A stretch of DNA of 64,000 nucleotides from Dryas octopetala (GCA_963921425.1 OY992833.1:17711738-17775737); one strand, 5' to 3'; shown: positions 49,301-62,933, numbered from the stretch's first letter. Program-made: numbers and translations. The notes: a model not told the origin generated them from the sequence alone.

Positions 49301-52300
49301 GGAGGGGAAATTCTATGTATCATAATTATATATTTTATATCCCTTTAATTTTGATGGTTCATTTTTTTATATTAAGATATAAATTTTTGAATCTTTTTAT
49401 CTATTTATATGTCATACGATGTTTACAACAATACACAAATTCAAACTATATATGTATTTTACTAGTTAAAACACTAGGCTCCATTTGTTACGAACTCAAA
49501 AGTCAAAACATATAAAAATTAGTCTCAGTATAAATTAAGCTCGAATCATATAAAATTGAGATGAGGGGGAATGAGGATAAACGAACCAATGAACCATGGC
49601 CGAGTGTTCTTTTTTATTATATCTGCTAATTTTTGTGGGCTTCAGACTGGGGCTTTCTTATTCAATCTAATCTATAGCTAAAATGACCATAAAATTATAT
49701 TCAAAATAATTATCTAATTATAAAATTAAATAATACCATTGGGATCATTATTAAATAAAACTCATGATAATTGTTTGATTATAAAATTAAATATTTTATT
49801 TGAGATAATTGTCTTGGTGATCATATCCATTGAGAATTTGTAATCTCCTCAAACTCTTCGATTCTCCATCCAACGGCCGAAATTGCTTGTAGGTCGGAAA
49901 GGCAAAAATCAGGTGTAAACAGTTTTAATAGTACTAAAACTAAAACCCCCCATATACATATCGTGTCCAAGTACAATTTGTGTATTATTGACGATGGTCA
50001 AGTCAGCATCATGACAAGTGACGGCAACGGTGGAGATCATGACTTGGTTTGCTCCACTTCTATCACTCAATAAAATAGAGACCGAATGGTTCTCTAATTT
50101 TCTTTCATTATTTAAGCTATTAATTTCATGTACCTTAAAGACAAAAATGAATACTTATTAATCCTTCTTTCATTTTTCTTATTTAAACCATGGAATCTCC
50201 TTTTGTTTTTTTTATCACTTGTAATAGACTAATAGTATCACATTATTCAACTAAAACGGCCACTAAACTAGATGTCAGAGTGTAAGGTGTGATTGGGGTT
50301 TTTATTTATTTAATCAAAACATTAGAGGATGAATACAAATTGAAATTATGAGTGTTTGTTTAATTAGTCAGAAAACAGACTCTGATCAATTTCCTAACAA
50401 GTCCTTGATACAGTATTGTCATATACAAACAAACAAAAAAACAATAATTATATGTTAATATATATCTCTTCTGTGTATTATGTGCCAAACCCTAAGTACT
50501 CACTTCTCGTTAGTAGAGAGATCAGAGATGTGTTGAAGTAAAGGTTTTATGGAATAATAAATTTGTTATTGTTCTCGTGATCTACGAACCAAGTTGTTCA
50601 AATGTTCTCTGTACATCCAACGATAAAAACTGCCAAGATTGTCACAACGTACGTACTGTAACAGTGAATCAGCTGCGGTAAGATTTTATTTACCTGACAG
50701 CATCTTTTTTTTCTTGAAAAAGGGAGAGCCGTAAAACATTGAGGACTGTGGACTCTCTGGAGATTCGATTTCAGATCCGTAACTTTCGACGTATGTCAAT
50801 TTGTTGACCATTTTCATTGGTGAAAAGTGAAAACAAACAATATTGATATTTGTTTATTTATTTATGAGTAAATAATATTCAGAAAATCACGGATTTTAGC
50901 TCCATTTTTATCCCAAATTTATGGTTCTCATGTGCACGATTGGGAGAATTTTTAATGTGTAATCAATACACCGTTATGTAGTGTAATCAATTTAACGTAT
51001 AATGATATTGTTAGACGGTATATTTATCTTTCTTAGAATATAATATTAATAATATTCACTTATATTATGATAAATTTAATTTGTTACACTACATGACAAT
51101 GTATCGATGACACCAAAAAATTTCCGTAATTGGTGACATGTCTTTTCGATGACCACTTACCACACCCTATTTTATATTGGAGCCTCATACACATGATACC
51201 TATGTGTAGTCAAAGTTGTGTGCGAAATAAAGAGAGGTAGGGAAGAGAGTAGCTTTAAATTTTAATCAATTAGTTGAGCAGTTGAACTATATATGTTGAT
51301 TGAGATTTGAGCAGTTGAGTAGTTTTAAATTTTCATCTTCGGGTCATATTAATCAGCCATTACTAATCGTTTACACTAATGTGGGTAGTCCATGATAGCA
51401 TTCTAGCTCATTACTTAAAGATTTAAAGTTAGTGTGCCAAATTGTCAATAACCATTTTAATAGAGGCATCCAATTGATCTTTTGTAGGAGAAATTTTTGA
51501 ATTTAAATATTATGAACAACAATTGTTGATCAATAAAAAAAAAAATCTACCAAATGAGTATTTTGCAAATATTACTTTTATGTCTTTTTATATTAGGAAT
51601 AGAATGATAATGAATGAATCATATTACAATGTTTGGAAATAATGAGAATGAAGATCAGTAAATAATTTTATTCTTGTTTTGTTAATCCAAAAAGGCATTA
51701 TTGGCACTCCGTAAAACTAATCATGCCCTCTTTTTTTTTTTTTTTTTTTTTTTATCAAGTCAATTATCAAAATTGTCCTGAGTTTTTAACCTTCTATAGG
51801 ATAAAAATTAATAGATGTACAGTTTTTTTACTAGCTAACTATTGATCTTGTTGTATTTATCTCTGCCGTTTTGATGGAAGAGTTTCCAATTTAGTGGGTT
51901 CATGAGTTTCATATTCCTCTTCATAGGTACGTATCATGTAAAAGGTTGTTGCGCATTTACAAAAATGTGTATACCAAGCATATGAATGAAATTTCATATC
52001 ATTCCCAAACTCTCATTTCGCAAAAGAAATGTTACCAAACAGGAGAAGAAAGGAAACATCAAATTGAATGGTAACTTCAAGTTTAATCAAGGAAACCACA
52101 GAAGATAATCTACTATGAAGGCTACATATTTAATGACGAGGAAGAAGCCTATAATACTATGGGCACTCCCGATTATTTTGGCCAATTAATTTTTGAATAT
52201 GCTAGTTTCAACATATAATTCTAGCATAATTTTATTTTTCTTATTTTTCTTAAAGTTTAATGTATGAATACCATATAAATTGGGAGAAACTGTGATAAAT

Positions 52301-55300
52301 AATATTTGTATCTCTAATAGTTATTGTTCACTTGCACATGCAAGTCTTCTTTTAAAAATAAATTACATTAACAATAATCAAACTTTTAACCTATTTTAAT
52401 CTTAACTCACTTCTTTAGACTCGGTTCTAATTCTAATGACATCAAATCTTACGCTGATAGCTAGTGAGGGTAACATTTTGACCATCACCCTAGCCTTACG
52501 GCCCTTACCCTATCATGAATAGAAGATATTATTTTATCTAATGTTGTTTAACAGCTAGGGTTTAATGTTTATGTAACTTTGAGATAGTGCAGATAAAGTG
52601 AGTGGGTCTTTTTGGGGTACTCAAAACTCAAAAGGTTTCCCGTACGATTCAGAAGAGATTGCTCTGGTTTGCAAATTTCAGTTGGTCTCCGTAGCACTTT
52701 TCCGTATACATCATACTTCCTTCCATGTGGAAGTGTGGAACTTTGAATATTCAATATCCTTCTCTCTCTGCATCTGCTATTCTGCATGGACCATCGGACA
52801 TGTCAGATATGGCACCAACCCCAAAATTAATTAATTAATTAAAATTAAATACAAACTTCATAGTTTCTACTTTCTACCTTTCATGTGATCCTTTTCAATT
52901 ACCATTCTACCCTTCTCATCTCCCCCCTCTCCTCTCTCCTCTTTTCTCTCATGAAATGTCTACTTCAAATGATCATGATAGAAATAAGAGTAGTCATCTC
53001 CATTTTGAATAATTCAAGTGTTTAGGTGCTTTTTCAAAATCGAAAGTTATGCGAGGCGACATAGGCCCCATATAAAATAAGGAATGCAATGTAATTAATA
53101 TGTTAATAATGTTTAGATCAAAACATGTCTAATATTATAAAGACCAACTATCTACTGGTTTAGAAATTTTATTTTTTCAATAAAAATCTCAAATTCGAAC
53201 CCCTCTAATTAAAATTTAAATAAATTTAATGTAGAGGCCATGGATCAATTTCGACACTCAGTTATGAGGGCTCCAAATGGACATAGCTACGCTGAGACTT
53301 CCTAGAATATTTGCATTCAAACCTCTATTTTTTTTTGTTTTTTTTGCCATGAATTCAAACCTCTATAAATAGGGTAAAATCAAACCGTCATGATCCAGAT
53401 CACACAACTCTTACTAGCTAGTAGCTACCCAAAACTTGTGAAAAGTGTTCCGCAAACATCAGACAAGTATTTCTCTGAATTTTAATTTTCTTTTATTTCG
53501 TCTTTGATACAATGATTGTATGGCATAAAATTTGTTGATGATAAAAAATCAAGCCTCATCAGCCGTCGTATTAATGAACATATTAATTGAAATTGAAAAA
53601 TGACTTTTTTTAGTTATAATCCATGAGCTACATGCAATAATGATTTTTCTTTTGTGCTACCTGGTAAGTTTAATTAGTACATACAATAGTGGTTAAATAT
53701 TACTTGGAAGTCCTTGATTAAAAATGTGAATTTGATTAATCCTAATTATATCAATTCGATCAAGGATGGGAAGACACTGACGATATATCGATCACTGCAC
53801 AGTATATATTGGCTAAATAATGTAATCGTTTGTCAACTTCTTTATTTTTGGTCCTACATGAAAGTGGAGAATGTTCCATGCAATTAGCATCACGCTTGAA
53901 GCAGCACAAAAACAAATAAACTTTAATTAATGGATTGGGAAATTTCTTCTTAACTTTTGACCCCTAGAAACGTCTAGATTAGTAGATTTGTAATAGAGTA
54001 TGCACAATTAGTAAACATATGCATTATTATCATAAAAATAATGTTCATTCAAATTCAAAATCCTAATTAATAATAAATCCTCTATATATGGCTTATGCTG
54101 TAGATTCCATATTTCCATGCATGCCGCTTAATTACTACAAGCATGAATAATGCCCAAATTAATATATTGGTTGTTCTATTTTATTTAGTGATGTGAAAGC
54201 ACTTAAGTTGTTTCACACCACCATAATAAAAATTTTAGTTTTGTGAGGATAACATAAACAACATCATGAACTATTAAAATGAAGTTTTAAAGACCCAGCT
54301 TCTCGATCATGCTGCATATCAAAGTTTAATTAATTTTGTTCAAAGCATGCATAAACACTAAATAAGGTATTAAATTTCGTTTTTTTAGAGATCCGAAATC
54401 GAAACACATATTTGATAATTTTTTGTGAAGATTTGGCAGAAATTTTCAAAATTTTCGAAATTTCGGCGAAATTTACGAAATTTATCGAAATTATCGAAAT
54501 TTTCCTATTTTCTATTTTTTATTTTCTTCAACTTCAGAAATTCACCAAAAATAGCTCGAGACTCCAAATAATTCACCGAAAAATTCTACGGACTCGTATT
54601 GATGAGTACTAATTTCCTATAACCTCAAAATAGTTAAATTGCTTTAAAAAAAATTATGAAAAATCCTACTCTCATAATTTAATTCTAAAAATAATAATAA
54701 TCGTCAAATTCTTGAATTTTCATTTAAATTCATTTCCAGACAACTAAGCTTTAAAACTACAACCAAAGGTCTAAGTTAGTTAAAATAAACTTAAAGAAAT
54801 TTCTAATTCCTTTAAATAAACCTTAAAACAAGTTTGGAAAATTTAAGTAACAAAATTACCATAAGCCAAAATTTGAGTTGCTACACTTAGTGAAGACAAA
54901 GCTTGGCTGGGTGAGAGGCACGGGAAAAAATGAAGGAAAGATAAAAAAAAAATTGAAGAGAGAGGCACGGGGAAAAAAAGTAAAGAAAGAAAAAAAAATT
55001 AAAAAAAAAAGAGAAAAAAGGAGGGGATTTGGGGCCTTTGGGCAATTGGAAAGAAGAAAAAAAAAAGTTTGAGATTTTGTTTAGTTATTTTAAACCTTAA
55101 ACTCTAATACATTTCTATATAAAAAAATAATTAAAAGTATCATAAATGGCCTAAAACCTAATATCTTAAAAAATATAGAGTATATAGGGTTTAATGTATA
55201 AATTATAGAATATAAAGAGTATTAGGGTATATAGAAGATATAGAGTATTAGAGTTTAGATTTTAGTGTATAATTAAATTATACAATATAAAGAATATACT

Positions 55301-56560
55301 AATTTTATTTAACAGTATTTGCCTCCAGCGCGTATTATATTCATCACATATCACATGAAACCTACTATATAATTTGGTTTTTTTAATGTTTTTTATCAAT
55401 GTAGTAGATAATATGTTAAATAAACATATGGTAAAGTTTCATTCAAATTTTTCATATTTTGATAGCAATTTTCATCGTTTCTGTCTAATTTTTGTCGAAA
55501 TTTAAAAATCTTCAATTTCCATCAAAATTTCTTCGAAATCCAAAATTTTATTCCATGACACTAATGTATATTAACTCCCATCATTATCATTGTGCCAATA
55601 TAATTCCGAACCTAACATGACATATATGTCAACAACTTCTAAAACCATGACTGTACCTTTATCATCACCTCCCAAAAAAAAACAAAGCTAAGGGACACAG
55701 AACGAGCCAATGGGATTAATGGTATTATATAGATAAATGGTGGCTAGCTTGGAATTTATATTATAATATTTTCAGAATCTTTCAGCAATCTATATGGCAT
55801 TTTCCCTTTGAGTCTATATGCTACATGGTTATGGTTGGAATATGTTTTCAGGTAATGACCTACCCCGCCAACTCCACTTTAGAATAAACTCGCGCCGATC
55901 TACAATATCAAAATTTATAAACCAAAAAAAAAAAAAAAAAAATTGTAAAATGTGAACTGAATTGAGGTAGCTAATGATCAAAATAGGGTAAATGGGCAAT
56001 TTTATTTATTCTCATTCATGATCTATAAGTTTCGTTCACTCATTCTTGGAGTGTGTAGATTATAAACTGAGAGTGTGAATAACAATTTTCATAAAATAAC
56101 ATTGAAGCTTTAAACATGTAAAAGGCATCTAAATAATTAGAACACAAAATTTCTAACCATTCATCATTAAAATTTCCAACAATTCCCAACATTTTTGTTG
56201 CTAGAAATCAATTCCTAAGACTTCATCATCATCATCATCAACTACAGCATCAATACATTGAAACAAATTGATGCCTCAAAAAAAAAAAAAAAAAAAAAAA
56301 GGTAGAAGTTCAACAACTACATCTCATTGAAGCCCATCAAAGCAGTACTACTACAATTTTGAAGATGGGGTTTCAAGGATGGTTGGAACCAAAAATCCCT
56401 AAAAAAAAGCATCAAATTGGCTTCCGAGCCACTATATACAATTCCATCCCCTAAATGAGTACTAAACTAAAACCTTTTTCCCAAAAAACCAAAGGCATTA
56501 GATATTTTTAGAAACCTAACAAGTAGTACTATTGAGAAGAAGAAGAAGAAGAAGGAGCTG
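49301..56560. other. Long AT-rich intergenic stretch without a supported gene
   Basis: Contains a palindrome at 50942-51126, a micro-insertion at 53315-53366, a TATA-box-like site at about 53363-53371 and CGAAATTT-rich sequence at 54400-54510 and 55490-55550 that may be the two ends of a decayed transposon. Downstream of the SAUR stop (56200-56560) is its probable 3' UTR. I found no gene. Confidence 0.45.
50942..51126. repeat. Palindromic MITE-like sequence
   Basis: GGGAGAATTTTTAATGTGTA... with TATGTAGTGTAATCAA at the left pairs with TTGTTACACTACATGACA ... CACCAAAAAATTTCC at the right. No convincing TSD. Confidence 0.5.
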
Positions 56561-57055
56561 TCAAACCCTAGCTTTCTGCAACAGAGGAGTGAAGGCATGG
56601 CAAGACGAAGAAGAAGTAACATTGGACGCTAATTCCTTGCAAGAATCGAAACCCACTTCGGAGTAAATCTTCAGGAACTCGTCGAGAGCGAGTTTTCCGA
56701 ATTTGCCCTCGTCCCTCTCCAAGAGCCTCAGGATCTCTCTGAAGAACCCGACTTCGCAGGGCAGGACGAGCCCCCCGCTGCACTCGAAACCGAACTCCTC
56801 CTCGGCTTTTTTCAGGAGCCCGGCGAAGACCGGAAGGTTCACGAACCGGGCAGGGATCACGAACCGGAGCCGCTCGGATCCGACGTAGACCGCGAGGAAC
56901 CCGGAGGGAATGCGCCGGGTCGACCCGGGGTCCGAGTCGGAGTTGTCGTGGTGGGAGAGGCGGCGCCGGAGGCTCGTGACCTTCCAGCGCATTACGAGCT
57001 GCTTCAGGCGCACTATTTGGCGGATCTTCTCTACCTTTTTCATGGCCGTCGCCAT
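56561..57055 (-). CDS. SAUR-family auxin-responsive protein, 164 residues
   Basis: A single intronless ORF, as usual for SAURs. A basic N-terminus (MATAMKKVEKIRQIVRLKQL) is followed by the SAUR domain at about residues 48-118: PSGFLAVYVGSERLRFVIPA, then FVNLPVFAGLLKKAEEEFGF and GGLVLPCEVGFFREIL. A C-terminal extension contains EFLKIYSEVGFDSC and a Ser run. SAURs bind and inhibit PP2C.D phosphatases, activating plasma-membrane H+-ATPases and cell expansion, and are often auxin- or brassinosteroid-induced. The coding region is GC-rich (R/G/E codons) in an AT-rich setting. The leader is a GA repeat (57058-57115). The long C-terminus suggests one of the extended SAUR subgroups, but I cannot assign a number. 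Confidence 0.93.
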   Translation of the reverse strand: MATAMKKVEKIRQIVRLKQLVMRWKVTSLRRRLSHHDNSDSDPGSTRRIPSGFLAVYVGSERLRFVIPARFVNLPVFAGLLKKAEEEFGFECSGGLVLPCEVGFFREILRLLERDEGKFGKLALDEFLKIYSEVGFDSCKELASNVTSSSSCHAFTPLLQKARV

Positions 57056-57427
57056 TGGAGAGAGAGAGAGGAGCGCTGTGTGCTTCTGCCTTCTGTGAGA
57101 GAGAGAGAGAGAGACGCAGAAATCAGGAGCAAATTGAATGAGTGAGTATGGGAATGGAGTCCGTGATTTGGAATGATTGTGTTTTGGTTTTTGGAATTTG
57201 ACTAATTTGCCCTTTTGATGGTCAAATTTTTCTTAAGAGATGGACACAAATTTTAATTAATACATAGTAATTACTATTTTATTAATTTCGATATTTATTT
57301 TTTTTGTTTTCATAAACTTGAAATTTCGATATTGGTGTTTAACGCTTTAAGTGGACTCAAATTTCTTTATATATTTTTCTGCCAAAAAAAAAAAAATCTT
57401 TATATTTATCTCACCAATTTATTTCTT

Positions 57428-57795
57428 GAGTTAATTACACTTACACCCCTTGAGGTTTATCGTCTTTTCACATATACCCCTGGGGTTTCAAAAATTACAC
57501 ATACACCCCTAAGATTTCAATCTATTACATATAACCCCTTACAAGAGAAAAAAATAAATAAACAAAAAAGAAAATATTTATATTGAGGTTGAATCTTACA
57601 CCTTGAGTAATCTTATTAGGCAATTTCACCCTTTAGCATGTTTTTTTGTATAATTTCTCATCATTTTTTGTCTCACTAGAGGGGGTTATATGCAACAGCT
57701 TTGAAACTTTATGGGGTGTATGTGTAATTGTTGAAACCCTAGGGGGTGTATATGAAAAAACGATAAACCTCATGAGATGTAAGTGTAATTAACTC
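57428..57795. mobile_element. Foldback MITE with perfect 9-bp target duplication (Mutator-like)
   Basis: GAGTTAATTACACTTACACC at the left and GATGTAAGTGTAATTAACTC at the right; arms of about 110 bp full of CACCCC/GGGGTG. TTATTTCTT is repeated exactly at 57419-57427 and 57796-57804. It lies about 370 bp upstream of the SAUR start codon. Confidence 0.85.
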
Positions 57796-57804
57796 TTATT
57801 TCTT

Positions 57805-60031
57805 TAAGTGGTTTCTAAAAAGACTTCTTCTTTTAAGGGTGTTCCATAACACAAAACGCATTCATCAATCCACTGCTTTCAGCAGAACAACTGCACTTGT
57901 AGTTAACTGCTAATATATTTGACAAAAAAAAAAACTGCTAATATTACATTTACACTATATTCTTGATAAAAAAAATACTGATTTTATATCTTAAACTTAT
58001 ACATTCCCTTTTTTTTTCAATGAACAAACTTATACATTCTCTAAAACTTCCTAATTTATTTAAATACATTCAAATAAATCCTATACAATCTTGAAAAAGA
58101 TATATATACACATACGAACCAATGTGAGATATGTTCATATAACTCAATTTTTATGTTATTGAAGTTATAAAAAATTGACTCATACATTTGCTTTTGTTAA
58201 AAAAAAAAAAAATACTTGTACTAGCTAGTATTTATTCTTTGAAATACTAATATTAATTCTATTAATACTAGTACTATACTAAACTACAAATACTACTTGT
58301 GCAAATTAATATATATATATATATACAAAAATGATTTAGAACTAACTAGTTAGTGAGATAATATAATACTAATCACCATTTTGGGTCCACTACACAATAT
58401 AATTTTATAATTCAAACTGTTCATATTGTAGGTCTCCATTCAAAGATTAACCTTACAAAAAATCAACCAAATCAGAAATCATGTAGCCATTCGATTATCA
58501 TTACAATTATTTCATGTTTTATTGAAAAACTTGTGTTCGTCCATTTACTTGAGCACAATTAGCTTACTAATAGTTAGCTAAACGATTTTTGATTTTGTTA
58601 CTTTTTTTCTAAGGATGATCTTTGAATGAGAGCTTAAAAAATAAACGGTTCAGATCATGAAATTACATTGTGTAGTGAGCTCAAAATGATAGTTAACGTT
58701 ATATTATCTTACTAATTAACTGGTTAGTTCTAGAGTACTCCTCTATATATATATATATATATCTATCAAACATTATATGTTATGTATCATATTTAATTAA
58801 ATTGCAATTTATATTGGTATATAATTAGTATTATTATTGTTAAACTGAAAATAAACTAAAGATATACTGAAAATAAACTGAAGCTAAACCTAAAGTAACT
58901 GAAGTAAAACCGAAAATGAACCCAAAGTATTAAATACCAAAATTACCGAAATCAAACTGAAAACCAAAGTTTACCAAAAAATATCGAACCGAAAAATACC
59001 AAAATTGTTTATTTTGGTAAGCCCCATTACCAAATCGACCGATGGGCAGCTCTACTTACATCCATATTTTATTCCCAAAACTTCCAATTTTTCCATGAAA
59101 TCAAATTAAAAAAAGAAAGGGAAAAAAAAAAACAACAACAATACCCACTCACTTGAGCCCCACCCCACCTCGCTCTGCCCCACTCACCAACAATAGAAAC
59201 CCCACCTCTGTCGCCTCCTTGACCACCCATTTTCCCCTCCCATCTCCTTAGCTCAACCTGTTTTCCTCCCTTTGTCTGCCATTCACCGAAAATACCCAGA
59301 AAGAGCCGACGACTTTACTGGTTACCATTCGTGGGGTTACTGCTGGCAGTGGGCCAAGGGAGACGGGGGGGTTTGGTGTTTTGGGGTTTTTTTTTTTTAA
59401 TGTTATGCAAAGGGTAAAATTGAGATTTACTATTTAAGAAAATGGTGGGGTGTTTAGAGCGTATGTAGAGTACAAATGGAATTACCCATTATAAAATAAT
59501 GCATTAATACCTCAATAATTCACTATTTTCTTTTTAACTACCACTATCCTAACTAAAGAAAATTTACCATGCGGAAGCCACATGTTATGTAAACGATTTT
59601 TGACTCTCGAATATTGACGGGTTCTTCCTTTCCCTTCTAGGTTATAGATTCTCTACTCTTGAATTTGACTGCTTCATACATAGAACTACCACTACCAAAA
59701 CGAGGTTGTTTGTTTGTAATAGTGTTCTAAATATAACGATAAAGAGACCCACTATTAATGATAAATAAACCCACTTTTTATAATTACTTTTCCCATGTTA
59801 TAAGCTTATCTAGACCATTTTTTCTCCAGGGTTCGAATGCTCCTTATTAGGAGTTTGAACGGCCATTGTAACTCTTTGATAGTTATAAGGCAGACGTGGT
59901 TTAACTTACCAATAGTTTGAACTTTTAATTGTATTTTTTGAACTTGTATGTATTATTTTCTTATAGTTGTGTATTAACATTACAAAAGTAACATGTGAAA
60001 AAGAATTATGTAAATGACTATTTCTTTGACG
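57805..60031. other. Intergenic with transposon remnants
   Basis: Holds two micro-insertions (57905-57944, 57993-58039), the foldback element below and AACTGAAA-type low-complexity sequence at 58840-59000. The last ends GATGGGCAGCTCTA, a likely hAT-like terminus without a partner. A C-rich leader-like block lies at 59150-59300. No gene supported. Confidence 0.4.
58336..58734. repeat. Large imperfect foldback element
   Basis: TTAGAACTAACTAGTTAGTG... at the left pairs with ...TTAACTGGTTAGTTCTAGA at the right. Further in, CACTACACAATATAATTT pairs with AAATTACATTGTGTAGTG. Arms of about 130 bp. AT microsatellites on both sides hide any TSD. Confidence 0.7.
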
Positions 60032-61140
60032 TAAGGGCATGTTTACCTCAAGGGAATGAGAATAGGGGAATGTGAATGATTTTCATTCATGTGTTTACTA
60101 ATATTTGGGAATCATTCTCATTCTCATTCCTGTGTTTACTTAACAGTTGGGAATAAGAATGATTCACATCCCCTTGTTTCTTTAACAATTGGGAATAAGA
60201 ATTCCTTGTTTACTAAACTTGGAGGGGAAAGAGAATGCATGTGGGGCCCACCAAAATCAGGAATGTGATTCCTGAGGGGGGTTTGGAATGAGGGAGGGGG
60301 AATCATAATGAAATTTTCATGTCCAAAATTGTAACGCTTCGAACCTCGGACCCATAAAAATACTGAAACACTGCCTTTCAACCATTTTTCAAAGAATGAG
60401 CCATGCACATAAATATAAATAAATAAATTTCTTTCAAATAAAACATTTATGTAAAACCTCTGTATAAAAACATTTAACAAAACAAAGTGGGTCCCACTGC
60501 CTCGACTTCTCCTCACTGCTTCCTCAGCCTGCTTAACCTGCAAAACACAAACCCTACACCACATCCATGGTGTACCGGGTTATACAACAAATCCGGTAAG
60601 CTCGAAAGCTCGTATGAGTGAAATGACTTAAAGAAATATCCTCAATAATTTTTCAATTTCTATACTAAAAAAAAATAATCTCCGCAATAATATCTATAAT
60701 TACTCAATCACATAACAATTTCATCAACCCTCATCCAAACATCAAGATAAACATAATTCCTCAAATTCACATCAAATTTCACCAATAATAATAAATCAAT
60801 TCGGCAATTCAAATGCCTAAACGTCAACTATTAACCTCAACATCAACCATTTACATTCTAACCCATAATCTCAATGCATAATCATCCTCATTTCTATTTT
60901 CAAAGATTCAAGCCTAGACTTTACAAAGTTCTAGCCAAACCAATTCCTAACAAACAAATGCATACACGCAAGCAAAGCAACAAATCAACTATCTAATTTC
61001 ACTCACATCGCTCTTTGAAATCCCCCTATTTAAAATCATTTCTCAAATCCATTTTTAAATCATCTCAAAATACTCCACAACTGAAACCTCATGCCACACT
61101 AGTACTTGGGGAACTGCTGGTCATACACTGAGGTAATTAA

Positions 61141-61430
61141 GCTCGTCACATCCTGTGCATAGGCACGAGCAGGCAGATAAGCTCGCCACTTCCCGTGCAG
61201 AGCGAATCGATGCACGGGCAAGCATGTATGCTCGCCACTTCCCATGCCGAGTGAATCAATCCACGGGCAGGCCAAGATGCTCGCCACTTCTCATGCAGAG
61301 CGAATCTATACACGAGCTGGTAGGAATGCTCGCCACTTCTCGTGCAGAGCGAATCTATACACGAGCAGGCAGGTAACTAGGCTCGCCACTTCCTGTGTAA
61401 AGCGAATCGATGCACGGGCATGCAGGTATT
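61141..61430. repeat. 49-bp tandem repeat, six copies, each with a hairpin
   Basis: Units begin GCTCGCCACTT(C) at 61181, 61230, 61279, 61328 and 61381, with a degenerate first unit at 61141. Each holds CCCGTGCA / TGCACGGG-type arms around an 11-base loop (GAGCGAATCGA). It lies within the solo-LTR-like insertion. Confidence 0.9.
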
Positions 61431-62885
61431 CTCGTACAACCTCAAACACAACATTCTCGAAACTAACTCATAACTTTCATTGTTTAATAATATATTAATG
61501 CCCCTTGTATTTCTTCTCGGATTCACCTCTACATATGCATCATCATCAACACTTGCTGTGAGAAAATTTATTCTTAAAACATTTATAAAACAAGGTTCAC
61601 TCACTGTTTACTCTGAACTATGCCGAATCTTTTTCGAAGTTGATTCCTACTCACGATCCTTCACTTGTTTGTCACTCAAATCATACCAATACTTCCTTAA
61701 TAAGTAACTTGATTATTCTGTAAAATAATTGCCTAAACATTATTCATTAACCTCGACAATAAGCATTCCTTCTCTAATTCAGCAATTATCCTCAGAGCAA
61801 CTCTATAATTCCCAATTAATTCCTTAGCCTCAAATTCTCATCAATTCATTCTCATGATCCAAATCCTACACTTAGCCTTCTCTAACATATAACATCAAAC
61901 ACACAAAACAGACAATTCACTAACGGTACTCTACATTACAATTCGATAAGTTTCACTCACTGTTTAACCACGTGAAATGACCGAAATGCCCTTCACGGCA
62001 CCTTTGCTCGGATAACAAATCCGGCAGCATAAAGGCATATGGAATAGGATTTCCCGAGCCCGTGCACCTGTTAAGACCAGACAATCAATCAAACAAAATC
62101 CAAATTTCTCAACAAACAAAATTGGTCGAAAAGAGAATCGACCATCACGCGTGGTGGCTGCCAAAATTACAGAATTCACAAGAATGCACAATCGGACTAG
62201 AATTTCACCTTAATAGGTTCAAGTGGCTGGGAAGAGGTCAAATACACAAAGTTTGAGTCGTCGTCGCCGCTGCACACGGCAGAGTCCACGTTGGCCGAGG
62301 ATTCCCAAACCTGGGTTTTTCAATTAATCAACTTTCAGCTCAAACCAAGACAACTAATAACGAGAGGAGGTCGATGAGATCGATTTTGATACCTGAGTCG
62401 ACGCCAAATGTCACCGGAATCGCTGAAATCCGCCGGAGCAGCCGCGGCCCAAAATCCTTGATCCGCCTCTGAGAGAAGTCGTCGGAGCAAGAGGGAACCA
62501 TGGCCGAACTCGTCGTGGTGAGAGGAGGAGGACCCAGTAGGTCCGGTGTCTCGTCGTCGCCGGAAAAGCTCGAAACTAGCTGGAGAAGACGCAGCTTCTC
62601 TCTCTTCGCACCGCCGTGTACGGTGATCATTGGCGTGAAAGGATGGCATGGGGAGGCTCAGAACGTCGAGGGGAGTCCATCTGTGGTGGTCCGGAGTCGC
62701 GTCGTGGCTGAAAAAGTGAGATCGCCAGCGAGGAGGCTCGGCATGGGTGATCAGCCGAAAAAACGAAGACTAATGGGAGAGAGAGGAGAGGGAGGCAAGC
62801 TCCGTCGACTAAACACCTAGCCCAGCCGTCACCGGACGCGCCAGTGGCAGGGGCGGCGAGGGTGAGGGGCGAGATAGAGAGAGAG

Positions 62886-62891
<6 letters not shown>

Positions 62892-62931
<40 letters not shown>
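62892..62931. repeat. (GA)n microsatellite
   Basis: About twenty GA dinucleotides in the leader-like part of the LTR insertion. Confidence 0.95.

Positions 62932-62933
<2 letters not shown>

Noticed and set aside
51600..52045. Possible MITE with GAATGATAATGAATG at the left and ACCAAACAGG at the right
   Set aside because: Only one end resembles a known type; no matching inverted repeat or TSD.
61141..61430. CRISPR-like appearance of the hairpin repeats
   Set aside because: The units abut without unique spacers and the DNA is a plant nuclear genome.
61099..61604. Several 60-85 residue frames through the 49-bp array
   Set aside because: Products of the tandem repeat being free of stops; no conserved protein.
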